From contig JAVGVS010000649.1 in the NCBI GenBank assembly GCA_032718565.1, positions 1-64,000 of the forward strand: a DNA stretch of 64,000 nucleotides. The letters run 5' to 3'. Below are positions 21,510-32,783 of this stretch, piece after piece. The translations under genes and the position numbers were made by a program. The notes beneath the pieces were generated by a model, which saw nothing but the letters and a program-made list of their open reading frames with translations, did no database searches and had not been told where the DNA came from. Position 1 is the first letter of the stretch. The number at the start of each line of letters is the position of its first letter. The DNA comes from Distichodus sexfasciatus. Lineage: Eukaryota; Chordata; Actinopteri; Characiformes; Distichodontidae.

Positions 21510-23480
21510 CAATATAACCCTAACCCATTACAAAGTTCTTACTTCTCATTACAGACTTCTTTTCTGTGCTTCTTGGACCACAAACCACATAAACTCCTCT
21601 CAGATTAATACTACCCAGCCAGTTTTCAACACAACAATATATTCATAATATTATATATTCATTCTCCAACAGTAAAAAAAAATTAACAGTTCCCAAACAA
21701 TAAGAGGCCCTCAAAAACGTTCATTAACAATGCTTAAACTCACTGTTCGTTTTCATTTATAATTAGCCACATTAGCACCTTTACTGGTCAGCATTCATGT
21801 TATCTCTCACTTATCATTAGCCACATTAGCACCTTCAGGCTGTATGTAACGTCTCTGGTTAAAATGGCTTTCAACAATGTTTCTATGTTGGTGTGTGATT
21901 TAACATCAAGTTCTGATATTTGTGTGGATGGAAATCTTATGGTGACTATTTGTTCACAGGGTTTAGCAAAGAATTAGTCAATGTTTCACCCAGAAATGTT
22001 ATACTTACATAAAATAATTTACTTCATGTTTTACAAGCTAGTTATATCACATAAGCATGGAGATCCTGGACTAATTTTTGCTATCAATTAATTTTCTTCT
22101 GCTAGTAAATCTGTGGATACTTGCTATGTTATGTTATCATTAAGAGCTAGCAGAAAGTAGCATTGGCTAATGTAAGCAATTTTCAGAAACATTGCAAGTT
22201 CCCAAAACTTAGTGACCTCTGAACTTGCAAAAATGTCTACCAGAGTCTTATTCATGCAAAATGCAGTATTATATTCCACAAGTGCCCAAAGCAGTTTACT
22301 TAGCATAGTTATTAAACTGGCTGCCCAATAAGCCAAAAATGAAGAAAGATGTTATTAATTTGTGATGTAAACTATGTTTGTAACCTTTTTTTTTAACCTC
22401 ACTTATTACCAAACTGCTAAAAATATGCTCCTTTACCAGCTCACAAAACGTCTGAATTCTGAATGCATTCTCTTAAACTCATTTTTTAATTAAACAGGAT
22501 CTGGAAAATCCTAACATCTTAACATGCAGCATTGATTTGACTATTCAGACTTCAAGCTATAAGCCTTCTCCTCATGTCAAGAAAAATAAAATTATCATCA
22601 TGGAGTTATACGTCCTTGCAATGCCATTCAACAGAAGGGCGTCATCACCCGCGCTTGACCGTGAACCTGTACTTTAATAAACTTAGCGATGAAACGACTG
22701 CCGCTTTGCGCCTGCTGGCTGTCAGCTCAGTGACATTCGACACAAAAGGCTCCTGTCCCACTTTTTAAAACACAGGTCACGACAAATATTTACGAGTTTA
22801 CCGACGCAGATCATCGGTTGTTTTTGCGATGACGGGCTTGTGTGGAAATAAAGCAGTTTATGTGAACTTGAAGGGGGGGTTGGTTGCTGGAATGGAGCCA
22901 GTGGGATGGAGGTTACAGAGTGCAAGCTATTGTGCAGTTGTTTCTCTTTTTTTGCCCCAGAGTTTGGCAAGTTGCGAAATTCAACCATTTCTGATTGAAC
23001 ATTTTGGGAGCGTTAAACATCCACAGTCGAGGTTAGAACAAGTTCATCTGCAATGTGTCTGAAAACTCTATTAACCTGTGAAACATTTATTTTAACTTGA
23101 AGTTAAACAGGAAGCATTAAGCATGCAGCCCTTTTCTCAAATCCTACATGTCACTACTCCTACATGTCACTACTTAAGCTTTTTTTCTCGTTTACTGTTC
23201 AATCTCTCTTCAACCTCCACTCTGATTTTCCTCTGTATATCTGTTCTCCACATTTCTTTCTCTCTTGTTTCTCAGGGTTTTTTTTAGTTGGCAGATTATC
23301 AGCTTCTCAAGATGGTATATATTAACTCTTCTATCTGTCTAAAAACCACAAACCCAAGTTTTGATTAATGGTAAACCATCAGGATAAATTGCATCCAAAT
23401 CACATCCCTGCAGTCCTAAAAATCTCAAAATGCAGAGATGGAGGGATTATTGTGGTCACTGCACCTTTTGCTATTGGTAA
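21510..23480. other. Stretch without a recognised gene
   Basis: No domain-bearing frame or element ends. ATTAGCCACATTAGCACCTT is repeated at 21762 and 21817 (short local duplication). The block 22560-23050 is GC-richer and non-repetitive, with overlapping short frames on both strands that I do not regard as coding. Confidence 0.45.
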
Positions 23481-23482
23481 GG

Positions 23483-23706
23483 TTACTATACTTTGAGTCA
23501 AAAAACGAAGCTCTGTACCTTTTCCCACACTTTTGGCAATATATAAAAATTATTTCATTCAGAATTAGGCTACATTTGTTTGCATTGATTACATTTAATA
23601 AATGCACTATGTTGCCCACCACACTTTAAACATGTAACTAACAATATCGTGCAAGACCCTAAAAACTGTGGAGCAAACCATATTGACAATGTGATCAATC
23701 AGTTGC
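23483..23706 (+). repeat. Dispersed repeat X, copy 2
   Basis: It shares TATACTTTGAGTCAAAAA and ATTTCATTCAGAATTAGG with copy 1, and GTTGCCCACCACACTTTAAA, ATGTAACTAACAATATCGTG and GCAAGACCCTAAAAACTGTG with copies 1 and 4. The 3' part (about 23645-23706) aligns with 45545-45590, so the family extends beyond copy 1. Confidence 0.55.
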
Positions 23707-23713
23707 GTTTACG

Positions 23714-23905
23714 ACTTTTGGGGTGGTGGTCTAGTGCTTATAATATTTACCGCTGGACCAAGATATTGCGGGTTTGGATCCTTCCTCCAGCACTACCATC
23801 ATTGGGTTTCTGAGCCTTAACCTCAAGCTGCTCTTAGAGAAGCTTTGCCTAAGAGAAAGTCACTCTAGATAACAGAGTTTAAATGCTGTAAATGTAAATT
23901 TGAAC
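23714..23905 (+). mobile_element. tRNA-derived SINE of a second family (SINE-B)
   Basis: GGGGTGGTGGTCTAGTGCTT is a tRNA-like A-box head and GGTTTGGATCC (~23771) a B box. The body AAGAGAAAGTCACTCTAGAT leads to a tail of TAAATGCTGTAAATGTAAAT. The body differs from SINE-A, so this is a separate family. Confidence 0.6.
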
Positions 23906-23995
23906 ATTTGAAAATCTGAACATTCTTTGTAACTAGAAACTGCAAAATAACATTGTATTAGTTAAATAAATTAGTTGCCATTTTATTTTATTTTT

Positions 23996-24034
23996 TACTG
24001 TGGCGACCCCTAATGGGAGAAGCTGGAAGAAGAA
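23996..24034 (+). repeat. Fragment of a common teleost repeat 3' end
   Basis: CTGTGGCGACCCCTAATGGG followed by AGAAGCTGGAAGAAGAAGA is a phrase found at the ends of abundant teleost repeats. Only ~40 bp is present. Confidence 0.45.
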
Positions 24035-24039
24035 GATTT

Positions 24040-24910
24040 ACTGTTTTAGTTGTCATGCATCATAAACATGAAAATATCATTTCTAATAATTGTCATTAAA
24101 AATAATGGTTTTGTAATAATGACGTGAAAATATAAATATACTGTTTCTGATTTGACAAGGCTACATGTTTAAAGTGTGGCAATATAAACATAAATGTAAT
24201 TTCTGAATGTGATGGTGACAGAATATGAAAATCGTTTCACAAATGTAATGAATAAAGGTTCAAAGGTTCAATTTATGAGACTCACAGACTCAAAAGACAA
24301 TATACAATATACCAAAAGCTATTTAAGTATATTATGTTTGTTATTGATCTATTAATTTAATTAAAAATATATTTTAAGTGAATTAATATTAAACAACAAA
24401 TGCTGAGAACACCTTCAAATTATCCATATATTTTCAACTGTTGATAAATCAGCTAAATTATTGAATCTTGAATTTTTTGCTAAATATATTGAGATTTTAA
24501 AAATATATTTCCATATAGTAAAGCATAAAAAAGAGACAACTATGGATTTTCTGATTATGGTTAAAATTATCCAACTGCTTAGTGATGTTATAAATACATT
24601 TAATTTCAAGTAAAATTCAACAAATTGTTAGAATCAACAAATTTCAAAATCCAGAACTAAACTTAGACCTCTCATAACAACACTGAGCATATTTTACCTG
24701 CTAAACACTCAGACACACACTCACTCACTACAGCAAATTAATCAAGCTGTAGGCTTGTGAAACTACAGAAGTTCAACTTCTATAAGGTCTTCATCTTATA
24801 GAACAAATAAAGTTGAGTAAGATCCTGTACACAACAATAGCATATTTCTGTTAAATATCATGGAACATATATGTTAACTGTTATATCTAATTATAACAGT
24901 TAATTATACA
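24040..24910. other. AT-rich stretch without a recognised gene
   Basis: Strongly AT-rich; no open frame with features of a protein. Nothing recognised. Confidence 0.45.
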
Positions 24911-24913
24911 ATA

Positions 24914-25003
24914 AAGTGAAAGTGAGTGATTATTTGTCATTGTAAACACACCGCAGCACAGCACACAGTGCAACACAACTAAATGTGACCTCTGCTTACG
25001 TCA
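24914..25003 (-). mobile_element. SINE-A 3' fragment
   Basis: The complement of the SINE tail, AAGTGAGTGATTATTTGTCA, is followed by the CAGCACACAGTGCAACACAA block and GTGACCTCTGC. It stops before the middle of the SINE. Confidence 0.75.
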
Positions 25004-25304
25004 CTACTAATAATGCAGAACCTACTGTGGTTTTTCTTACATGTTTGGATGCAAGGTAGTTTTTGGGGCTAATGGCAAAATTTTGGAGAAAAGCTGTTTC
25101 TTAAGACTGCCACATTACATGTAGGTGATACTTTCTGTTTATGAGGAAGGCAATAATTTCAGATCATTTATCATTTAAGTAATAAAATCTTTGTGATCAA
25201 CTGTAAATAAGAATTAATATGTATTTACCATGCCTACCTCTCGCTTCATTGTCATCAATAAGATTTTGGGTGGAAAATTTTAATTCAATTTAAAGAGATC
25301 TTTA

Positions 25305-25385
25305 AACTACACCTACTCGCCAAATTATTAGAAACCCCTGCATTTCTTTCTTACATTTTGTAGTAACTCAATTAAGATTACTTAG
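25305..25385. mobile_element. Possible Tc1-like MITE end
   Basis: CACCTACTCGCCAAATTATT followed by AGAAACCCCTGCATTTC resembles a recurrent teleost Tc1-MITE terminus. No partner end was found nearby. Confidence 0.35.
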
Positions 25386-25589
25386 AAGCGGGTGTGTGTA
25401 CTTGTAAGAGAGACAGACAGCTGTGTGTGTTCGTGCAGGCTCCTCTCTTCCTCTCTGGGGGGTGTTTTAGTAACTTGTTACCTTGCTACAGGTTACATCT
25501 GTCATCGAGGAGAGTGGGATTGACATGCTTGCAGTGTATGTGTATGTGTGTCTGTATGCACGCCAGTAAAAAGGTTCAAGTAGAGATCT

Positions 25590-25885
25590 GTTGCACGCAC
25601 GCACACACGCACATTTTAAAAACAGAGAGAAGGGTGCCAGCTGTCAGGTCTGTGAATGCACATTCCGTTTAACATCCTGCAGCACTCTCTCTCTCTCTCT
25701 CTGTCCCCTCCCTCCCTCTCTCCCGGATCAGTGCGGTATTGAACGGTGTCCAAATACAGCATGTTCGGCCTTGCACAGAGGAAAGGCGTTTCTGTTGTGT
25801 GTTCAAACTGCAGGTTGCACTTAGAAAGGTGCTGAAAAGCTGCACACACACACAAACACACACATGTACGCGCACACACACCTTT
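25590..25885. repeat. Cluster of short CA and CT arrays
   Basis: ACGCACACACGCACA near 25595, (CT)n at 25686-25702, and two CA runs at 25843-25880. The overlapping frames at 25591-26010 on both strands read mainly these arrays. Confidence 0.8.
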
Positions 25886-26319
25886 TCACTGCTCTCCTCT
25901 CCCCACGTGAAAGTGAACCTGTCCACCGCTGCACGACCCCCTACAGGCTGACTGATCACCTGCCACAGTAGTGAAATGTTACGCACAGCCGATTGCTCAA
26001 CATCCCACATTCAACTTTTAAACTCTGGCCAGATCTGACAGTGATGTTGAAGCCTAATTGGGCTTCAGAGTCATTCAGAGGCCAAACTCACACACTCAAA
26101 CACATTCACAACCTTGTATTAAAGAATCCCAGACCCTGATTTCAACGCCAGTATACAACAGATTTGTTTCAGTTTCAGTCCAAAAAAGTTAGAGTAAAAA
26201 ATATTTTTGACACATGGAGAATTGTAAGATGTCCATGAAGCATCAGAATTCTTTGTAATGTCAATGATCAGGTGAAATGTCAAGACCTTCCTTATAGGAT
26301 CAATTGACATTTATTATAT

Positions 26320-27385
26320 TCTAAACTATACCTAATCCTAGACCTTATACATAATCTTCTAACTAACAATATGTAAACATAATCTAATCCAATATTTAAA
26401 AGGCAGCCCTACTCTAATCCTTAACCTGATTCTAACCATAATCTAATTTTAACCCTAAATGTAACCACTGTCTAATCACAACCTTAAACCTAGACATGGT
26501 CAAATCCTAAACCTAGACCTAACTGTAATACTACCTGTAAACTGAACCATAATCTTATACTAACACTGGTTCTAATCTGATCCTAACCCTAAACCAAACC
26601 CTACCAAAATATAACCCTACAGTTTGCCTTAATCTAACCATAATCATATCCTTAAGAACTAACCATAATCCAAACTTTAAGAGCTAACCATAGTCCTACC
26701 CATATAAAATTAACCATAATCCAAACCTTAAGAACTAACCATAATCCTAACTTTAAAACCTAGCCATTATCCTAACCTTAAGAATTAACCATAATGCAAA
26801 TAAGAACTAACCATAATCCTAACTTTAAACCTAACCATAATCCTAACCATAAGACCTAAACATAATCATAACATTAAGACACCATCTAATTCTAGACCTA
26901 AATCTAACCCTAATACGATTCTAACCCTAAATGTACCCATAAAATAATCCTAACCCTAAATAAACCACAATCCAGTCCTAACATTATCTAATACTAACAC
27001 TAACCTAACCATAATCGAAACCACTGACCTAACTGTACTTGTTCCAAAGTTCTAAATCTAATATGAACTATAAATCTAACATTAAACAAATTTGAAAGAT
27101 ATATCTAGATTAACACCTAAACTCAATCTAAATACTAAACCTAACCGTAATCTCATCCTAAACATAGACATAATTATAATCTAATCCTATTCAAGTACCT
27201 TACCATAAGTCTCAGGTTATCCCTAAACCTAACTCTAGTCTAATTCCAAAACCTAAACCTTACTTTAAAATAAGAACTAAAACTGTTTAAATCAAATCAT
27301 AATCATGAGCCTAGCCCTAATCTTATCCTAACCTAAATTAACCTTATCACCAACCCACTGCCTAGATTAAACCTAAACACACTAA
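26320..27385. repeat. Degenerate CCCTAA-like (telomere-like) tract
   Basis: Over about 1 kb the plus strand is built of variants of CCTAACCATAATCCTAACCTTA. It includes exact CTAACCCTAAA hexamer pairs near 26445, 26585, 26920 and 26945, and AGAACTAACCATAATCC subrepeats near 26650-26860. There is almost no G. It looks like a long-decayed C-rich telomeric or telomere-derived satellite repeat. No coding capacity. Confidence 0.75.
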
Positions 27386-27524
27386 TGGAAGTAATTCTGA
27401 TGTAAGTAGCACACACACACAGTTGCTAAATAGCTAAATCTTACTTGCTTGCTGTTGGCCTGCTTATGCTGAATTCACGTTATTCACGTTCCTGGCTGTA
27501 GCAAAAGTCTTTACTTTTTGCTCT

Positions 27525-27760
27525 CTCTTTCCCCTATATCTCTCTCTCTTTCTGAGTGGCAGGTCTGTGTGTGGCTTGTCAGAGCTCGTATGGGCCATCT
27601 AGGGGACCCTGCCGTACACGCTAATAGAGTTATTCAGCACAACGGAAACACATACTGAGAGAATCATAGACATGTAAATGAACCATTAAGAGTGGGAAAG
27701 AGAGAACAGGAAAAGAATGAGGGGAAGAGAGGGAGTGAGGGAGAAAGAGAGAGACCCCTG
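27525..27760. repeat. CT and GA low-complexity patches
   Basis: Pyrimidine-rich CTCTCTCTTTCCCC near 27525-27555 and purine-rich GAGGGAGTGAGGGAG near 27700-27755. Confidence 0.7.
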
Positions 27761-28141
27761 GCTCAGTTTAATTAAAGCATGTGCACTATTGGCCATGAGG
27801 CACTTCTTTAATCAGAGGTTTATGGGTTGATGCCAACTTCTTTTTTTGCCATCGTAATGCAAATGACCCTATAGAAAGGCACAGGGGAGCAAGGGAATCG
27901 GGTTTTGGACATTTAAAACTCAGTTTGTAGAAGTTAAAGAGGAAAAATCAAATAAATATGAATAAAATCTGTAATATATTGACCAAAATGCAATTACTAT
28001 TTGGGTAGATAATCTTTTAGTTAATACTGGAATTAATTGTCTTCATGGTTTTATAAAAGGCAACTTAAAGCTAGATATTGTTCCTAATTTACATTCCAGC
28101 TGAAATATTTTAATTTCAATAGACACTAATAAGTCCAAAAT

Positions 28142-28382
28142 GGGGGCAGTTGGTGGCGTAACGGTAGGGTGTTCGCCCCGTGATCAGAAGGCCGCAGGTT
28201 CGAATCCAGGGCTGGTAAAGTTATCATTGAGGTACTCATGAGCAACTTACCGTCCCCAAGCACTGCTCCCTGGGTGCTTGTTAGCTGCCCACTGCTCCTT
28301 CATGGATGGGTTAAATGCAGAGGTCACATTTCGTTGTAGTGTGCTGTGGTGTGGTCACAATGACAAATAATCACTCACTTTC
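28142..28382 (+). mobile_element. SINE-A, the most complete copy
   Basis: This 241-bp copy has a tRNA-like head with an A-box region TGGTGGCGTAACGGT (28151-28165) and an exact B box GGTTCGAATCC (28197-28207), the internal RNA polymerase III promoter. The body has AGGTACTCATGAGCAAC, TTAGCTGCCCACTGCTCC and GTCACATTTCGTTGTAG. The 3' end is CAATGACAAATAATCACTCA plus CTTTC. At least eight other full or partial copies lie in this window, in both orientations. No clear target duplication is visible. Confidence 0.92.
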
Positions 28383-28587
28383 CTAATGGAAACTAGGTCC
28401 ATTTCCATTAGCAGTTATTTTGGAATTCATCAGATATTTTCCTAATGGCCTTTTCATTTGATGCATGTAAATATAGTTTTGTGCCGAATTTGTTGATCTA
28501 AATGAATCAGTATTTCTTTCTATTTTAACTCATATTAGATTAATTAAATCAGGTTTTTGTTCAAATAATAGATTTATTATATTTAAA

Positions 28588-28680
28588 AACAGAATTAGGT
28601 TAGGGTTAGATAATGTTTAGGTTTGTGGAAAGGTTTAGATTATGGTAGGTTTACACTTAAGATTAGATTAATATTAAGTG
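28588..28680. repeat. Short G-rich telomere-like tract
   Basis: AATTAGGTTAGGGTTAGATA, followed by variants such as GTTTAGGTTTG and GGTTTAGATTATGG. This is the opposite strand sense to the 1-kb CCCTAA-like tract 1.2 kb upstream. Confidence 0.6.
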
Positions 28681-28683
28681 TAT

Positions 28684-28850
28684 CAGTGAGTGATTGTCAT
28701 TATGAACACACCACAGAACAGCACACATTGCACCACAACAAAATGTGACTACATTTGACACTTCTGTGATAGTTTATCGATCCGGGACTTGAACAGGTGA
28801 CCATTCGATCACGGGGCCAACTCCCTAACCATCACACTACCAACTATCCC
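28684..28850 (-). mobile_element. SINE-A copy with internal deletion
   Basis: Minus-strand copy. It has the tail complement CAGTGAGTGATTGTCATTAT, the CACCACAACAAAATGTGAC block and the tRNA-like head complement (CACGGGGCCAACTCCC, then TAACCATCACACTACCAACT). The middle ~70 bp between them is deleted. Confidence 0.85.
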
Positions 28851-28884
28851 AAATAATATGGCTGATGGGTTTTATTGTGTACAC

Positions 28885-29022
28885 AAGACATTTTGGTGCA
28901 CCTATGCAGGGTTTTGGCATGCCCATGGGACACCTTTGTGTGCCCATGAGATGTTTTTGCATGCCTAGGATACATTTTGGGATGCCCACCAGACATTTTT
29001 GCGTGCTCACAAGACGCTTTGG
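28885..29022. repeat. 21-bp minisatellite
   Basis: About six imperfect units of the form TTTTGGGATGCCCACCAGACA. The plus frame reads heptads such as FGMPMGH, LCVPMRC, FCMPRIH, FGMPTRH and FCVLTRR. Because the unit is a multiple of three and lacks stops, all frames stay open on both strands. The resulting frames should not be taken as a gene. Confidence 0.85.
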
Positions 29023-29050
29023 AGGTATTATATGTGCTATTGTATCAACT

Positions 29051-29200
29051 GTGGGCAGCACGGTGGCGCAATGGTTAGCACAACCATCTCACAGCGAGAA
29101 GGTCCTGGGTTCGATCCCTGTCTCCGGTTGGAATTCAGTGGTTTGGATAATGAATGCTCTGAATATATTGACTGTGATTGTGTTGACTTCTTCGACTAAA
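29051..29200 (+). mobile_element. tRNA-like head of a widespread teleost repeat
   Basis: GGGCAGCACGGTGGCGCAAT, then GGTTAGCACAACCATCTCAC, then B box GGTTCGATCC (~29108). The head matches the family seen in reverse at 33165-33490. The downstream body (GGTTGGAATTCAGTGG and beyond) is different, so this may be a separate SINE sharing a head. Confidence 0.6.
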
Positions 29201-29204
29201 TATG

Positions 29205-29980
29205 TCTTTGTTAATCATAACGGATGATGAGGTCAGGTGAAGTTTTGCATTTGTTTGGTCTGTGGCCTTGATTCTGACCTCTCGTGGAAAGTAAACAATG
29301 TTATGACGTCCAGTACAGAAGCAACTATCACATCAAAAACACCAACAACACAACTGTGTACAGATACAGATACATAGTTTACAACAAGAATATTTGTGTC
29401 TTACAATTCCCTTTCTCTTTTTATGTGTTTCGACTTCTGATGATGTAATGAGTGGTGTCCCATTCCCCAGGCAAAGTTTACATCCCCTACCTCAAGTTGC
29501 TCTGTCCTGGAGGGCCACTTCCAAACCAAGGGCACTCCAAATATAGAGGTAGGGCTAAAGAGGGGAATTGGGACTGACACTATGAATAAACCTAAACTAG
29601 TTAACAAAAGTCATTACCTTGATTATTTTTCTCTCCCTCTCTCTACATCGTCATTGTTCTGGTAAATTTCACCCAATGGAAAAAAGTCCTGGACTGTGGT
29701 GCTCTTCTTCGTTCTGCAGTGTTTATAATATTCGGATCATTCCCGGACACAGGTTCAGGATTCTCCATCTGATTCAGTTATGGTTTGAAGACAGAAACGG
29801 GACACATGGAGAAAAACCAAAAGCAAAATGAGTTCTGGAGATAATGGAGAAGTTAAAAAGTGACAGATTTTAGGAGACAAGTCTGGGATGGCTCAGTCTG
29901 GAGGTGCAGCAGAGAAGTAGGTCAGGACTGGGTCAGGCCTCTAATAAAAATCTGTGATTCTTATACTGAAATATAGATAA
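29205..29980. other. Stretch without a recognised gene
   Basis: Non-repetitive sequence; I recognise nothing in it. The frames at 29401-29607 (-) and 29619-29831 (+) are short and domain-free. Confidence 0.4.
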
Positions 29981-29987
29981 GGAGAGA

Positions 29988-30027
<40 letters not shown>

Positions 30028-30330
30028 GAGGGATACAGAAAGTGAAAATTATAGGAGTAAAAAGATACAGTGAGAGAAAACCAGCAAGAGTGACAGACGG
30101 AGAAACAGATAAACAGAGAATGAAAAATAGCAGAATGCAGAAGGGAGACGAAAGGGAAATGAAAAAGAATACAATAAGAATTAGAGGAATACTGAGACAT
30201 AAAAATTCAGACAAAGAGAGACAGAGTGATTAAGACAGAGAGAGAAAGTGATGGATGTGGAGTAAGAAAGATAGAATAGAGAGACATACAGACATAAAAA
30301 AAAAAAGAGGGAATGGGGTTGCAGCCGCAA
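29981..30330. repeat. (GA)n array followed by a purine-rich field
   Basis: A pure GA run spans about 29990-30022. The rest to 30330 is a diverged GAGA/AGAC mixture with few pyrimidines on the plus strand. The minus-strand frame (29933-30214) is a serine/leucine translation of this. Confidence 0.85.
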
Positions 30331-30331
30331 G

Positions 30332-30427
<96 letters not shown>
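30331..30427. repeat. (GATA)n microsatellite
   Basis: About 24 GATA tetranucleotides with one phase break near 30370 (GATATAGATA). Likely length-polymorphic. Confidence 0.95.
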
Positions 30428-30429
30428 CT

Positions 30430-31640
30430 GAGAGAAAGTCAAATAGAAAGAGATAGAGAGAGGGATACAAATAGAGATGAATAAAATAGAAAGAGATTGA
30501 GAGAAGATGTATGATTACCAAAGTTCATGCAATAGATGTAGGACACAGACACACACACCTGAACCTGGTTCACGCGGCTCTGTTAGAATAAACTTGGCAT
30601 TCCTTTATCAACTGTGAAAACACCAGCGAGTAACATTACGTTTATTTAATGTTCCTCTGGAGAATTCAGCTCTAATGATGAATTTTAATTCAGTTCTCAG
30701 TGTTTAATTACTAAACACACATATTTCTCTGAAATTTCCCCTCCTACAGCCAAACACTCAGAGCTACAGAGATATTGAAGCAAAGATGGAAACTTTACAG
30801 CCAACTTGTAAATGCTCAAACCTTAAATGCTAGAGGCTTGTAGCTATTGAGCAAACGAACACATTGCAGTGTTAGCTTTTGAAACATTATACAAACTCAA
30901 ATCTAGAATGATAGATGTTAACCAGCAATCAAGTTAACTAGTATGATACAGTTATTCACTCATTTGCAATGACAATGAAATAGCTAGTTCCCAATCAGCA
31001 GCTAGTCTTTTCCTTACTACCAAAAAAAGATAGTTGGCTTGGTCAGTCGCAAAAAAATTGCTACTGAAAGAACTAGTTGCTAATTATTCAAAACAGACAG
31101 TATATTGTTAAATGAATGCAAACCTAGAAAGCTAGACATTTGCTAGGAGTAAGAAAGACAAGCTAACTAGCAGAATACAGATGCTGGCTGTCTAACAAGC
31201 TAGTTGTTGGTAACTCAGACAGTACGCTGTCATTATTAACTAATATTATGATTAATGAGACTATCATAGCTGCAGCATAGCATGTGGCTAACTGTGTCTG
31301 AGGCTAATGTGACTTTTGGTAGACTTCATTGAAACCAAACATTATTAAAAGTTAGCAACAAGTGACACTTGCATAATAGGAATGGGCACAATTGTGACTA
31401 AGTAGTAGTCATGATTAAGCAGGACTAATTTGTAATATTTAATATTTCAATAAGTGAGCTATATTGTTTAACTAATCTTTTTTTACAGGTAAACAATAGG
31501 GACTGTCCACAAAGAGCATAATTTCACTTCATGATAGGAGTTTCTATTTTGAAGTCTTTGCTAGCTGTCATTGTTGATTGGCAGGAGATTAGCTAGAGCA
31601 TGGATTGAAGATTTATCATGTATGAAAGATAAAAACTTTG
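30430..31640. other. Stretch without a recognised gene
   Basis: AT-rich, no element recognised. A weak local repetition of CAGACAGTA followed by ATTGTTAA or ACGCTGTCATTATTAA occurs at ~31087 and ~31218. Confidence 0.4.
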
Positions 31641-31641
31641 T

Positions 31642-31694
31642 GAAATGAATGAGTCATTATTTGTCACCACAACGAAATGTGACATTTGCTTTAC
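31642..31694 (-). mobile_element. SINE-A remnant
   Basis: GAGTCATTATTTGTCACCAC and AACGAAATGTGACATTTGC match the 3' third of SINE-A in reverse, with an internal deletion. Confidence 0.6.
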
Positions 31695-31699
31695 GTATG

Positions 31700-32430
31700 T
31701 TTTTCATTTTTCCATTTTATATTTATGTTGTTTTTGTTGTTAAATTATTAATATTCAAGTCAATTTAACATTTTGGTTTTTAGGATAACTTGTATAAACA
31801 AATGAACCAGCAATACACAGATTTGGCTGAAAGTTCTACCTTTACCAGAGGTTTTTATTTTATTTTATTTTTTTTACACACATTTACCTGTTCTACTACC
31901 TGAGGATAGTAGGTGGTTCCCTTTGTCATCTAGTGTGTCAGAATGCTGGCATAGGAGATATTTTGGAGAGGGCAGGGTGGGGATTTTTTTTTAATTGTAC
32001 ACCTTGACTTGAAAACTCAACAGTACATACCAGAGGGACGGAAAAAAATGCACACTGCTCTGTATTTGGGAAAGTGTGTGTGTGAGTGTGTGTGGCCTCG
32101 GATCAAACAAGCTTTGATATATGCTTAGTGCAAACGTTAACTAGCACTGGCCACGTTTAAAGGGGCACTTACAGGAAACGTGCCCGGTGCCAGCAGCATG
32201 CCAAACATTCAACAGCTCCCAGATTAGATGGTGGAGCAGCATCGCCGTGGCGACGTACCCCCCACTCCCCGCGGCTGGGCATCAAAGGCGGCGCTGAAAT
32301 GTGTGTGTGTGGTGTGAGAATTCGAGACTTGGATTTTCCCTGGTGTGTGTAAATGTCTGGAAAGATGACAGGACGTGTGTGTGCTCTGTAATGTTGATTG
32401 TGAGACATTTTTTGTCCTCGTAAATAAAAG
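31700..32430. other. Stretch without a recognised gene
   Basis: Contains T/A-rich runs near 31850-31875 and 31985 and a GC-rich, CpG-containing patch at 32200-32300. Nothing recognised as coding. Confidence 0.4.
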
Positions 32431-32439
32431 TGTGTGTTG

Positions 32440-32665
32440 TGTTTGGAAGAGAGAGAGAAAAATCACAATACCTATGTATCTTGGTTTCTCTGTAAGATAG
32501 GAAGAGCGAAAGAAGGAGTTGAAGAGAATGAGATACATGATGGAAGAGTGGAAGAGAGGGAAAACAGAAAGAGATAGAGTCAGGGATGAGAATAGATGAG
32601 GAGAGTGGAAGGGACAGAGGGAGATAGAGATACATAGAGTGAGAGGGGGAGAGAGACCACAAAAC
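32440..32665. repeat. Purine-rich low-complexity field
   Basis: Diverged GAGA/GGAA sequence over 220 bp with few pyrimidines on the plus strand. Overlapping minus-strand frames of 146-148 codons translate it. Confidence 0.75.
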
Positions 32666-32783
32666 ACCACTTACTCTCTGTCCACACTGCCTGTGTGTGT
32701 GGGGGGATGCGCGTGTGTGCATGTCGCAGGTGTCAGCAGCCTCACCTGCCCCTCATCAAGCCGAGGTATGCGTTTCTCCCTGC

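Noticed and set aside
26320..27385. True chromosome end
   Set aside because: The hexamer is heavily decayed, the tract is internal and flanked by ordinary sequence on both sides.
28142..28220. Possible tRNA gene with exact B box
   Set aside because: The tRNA-like part is the head of a SINE: it continues into a conserved SINE body, occurs in several copies, and the cloverleaf is degraded in the D and anticodon regions.
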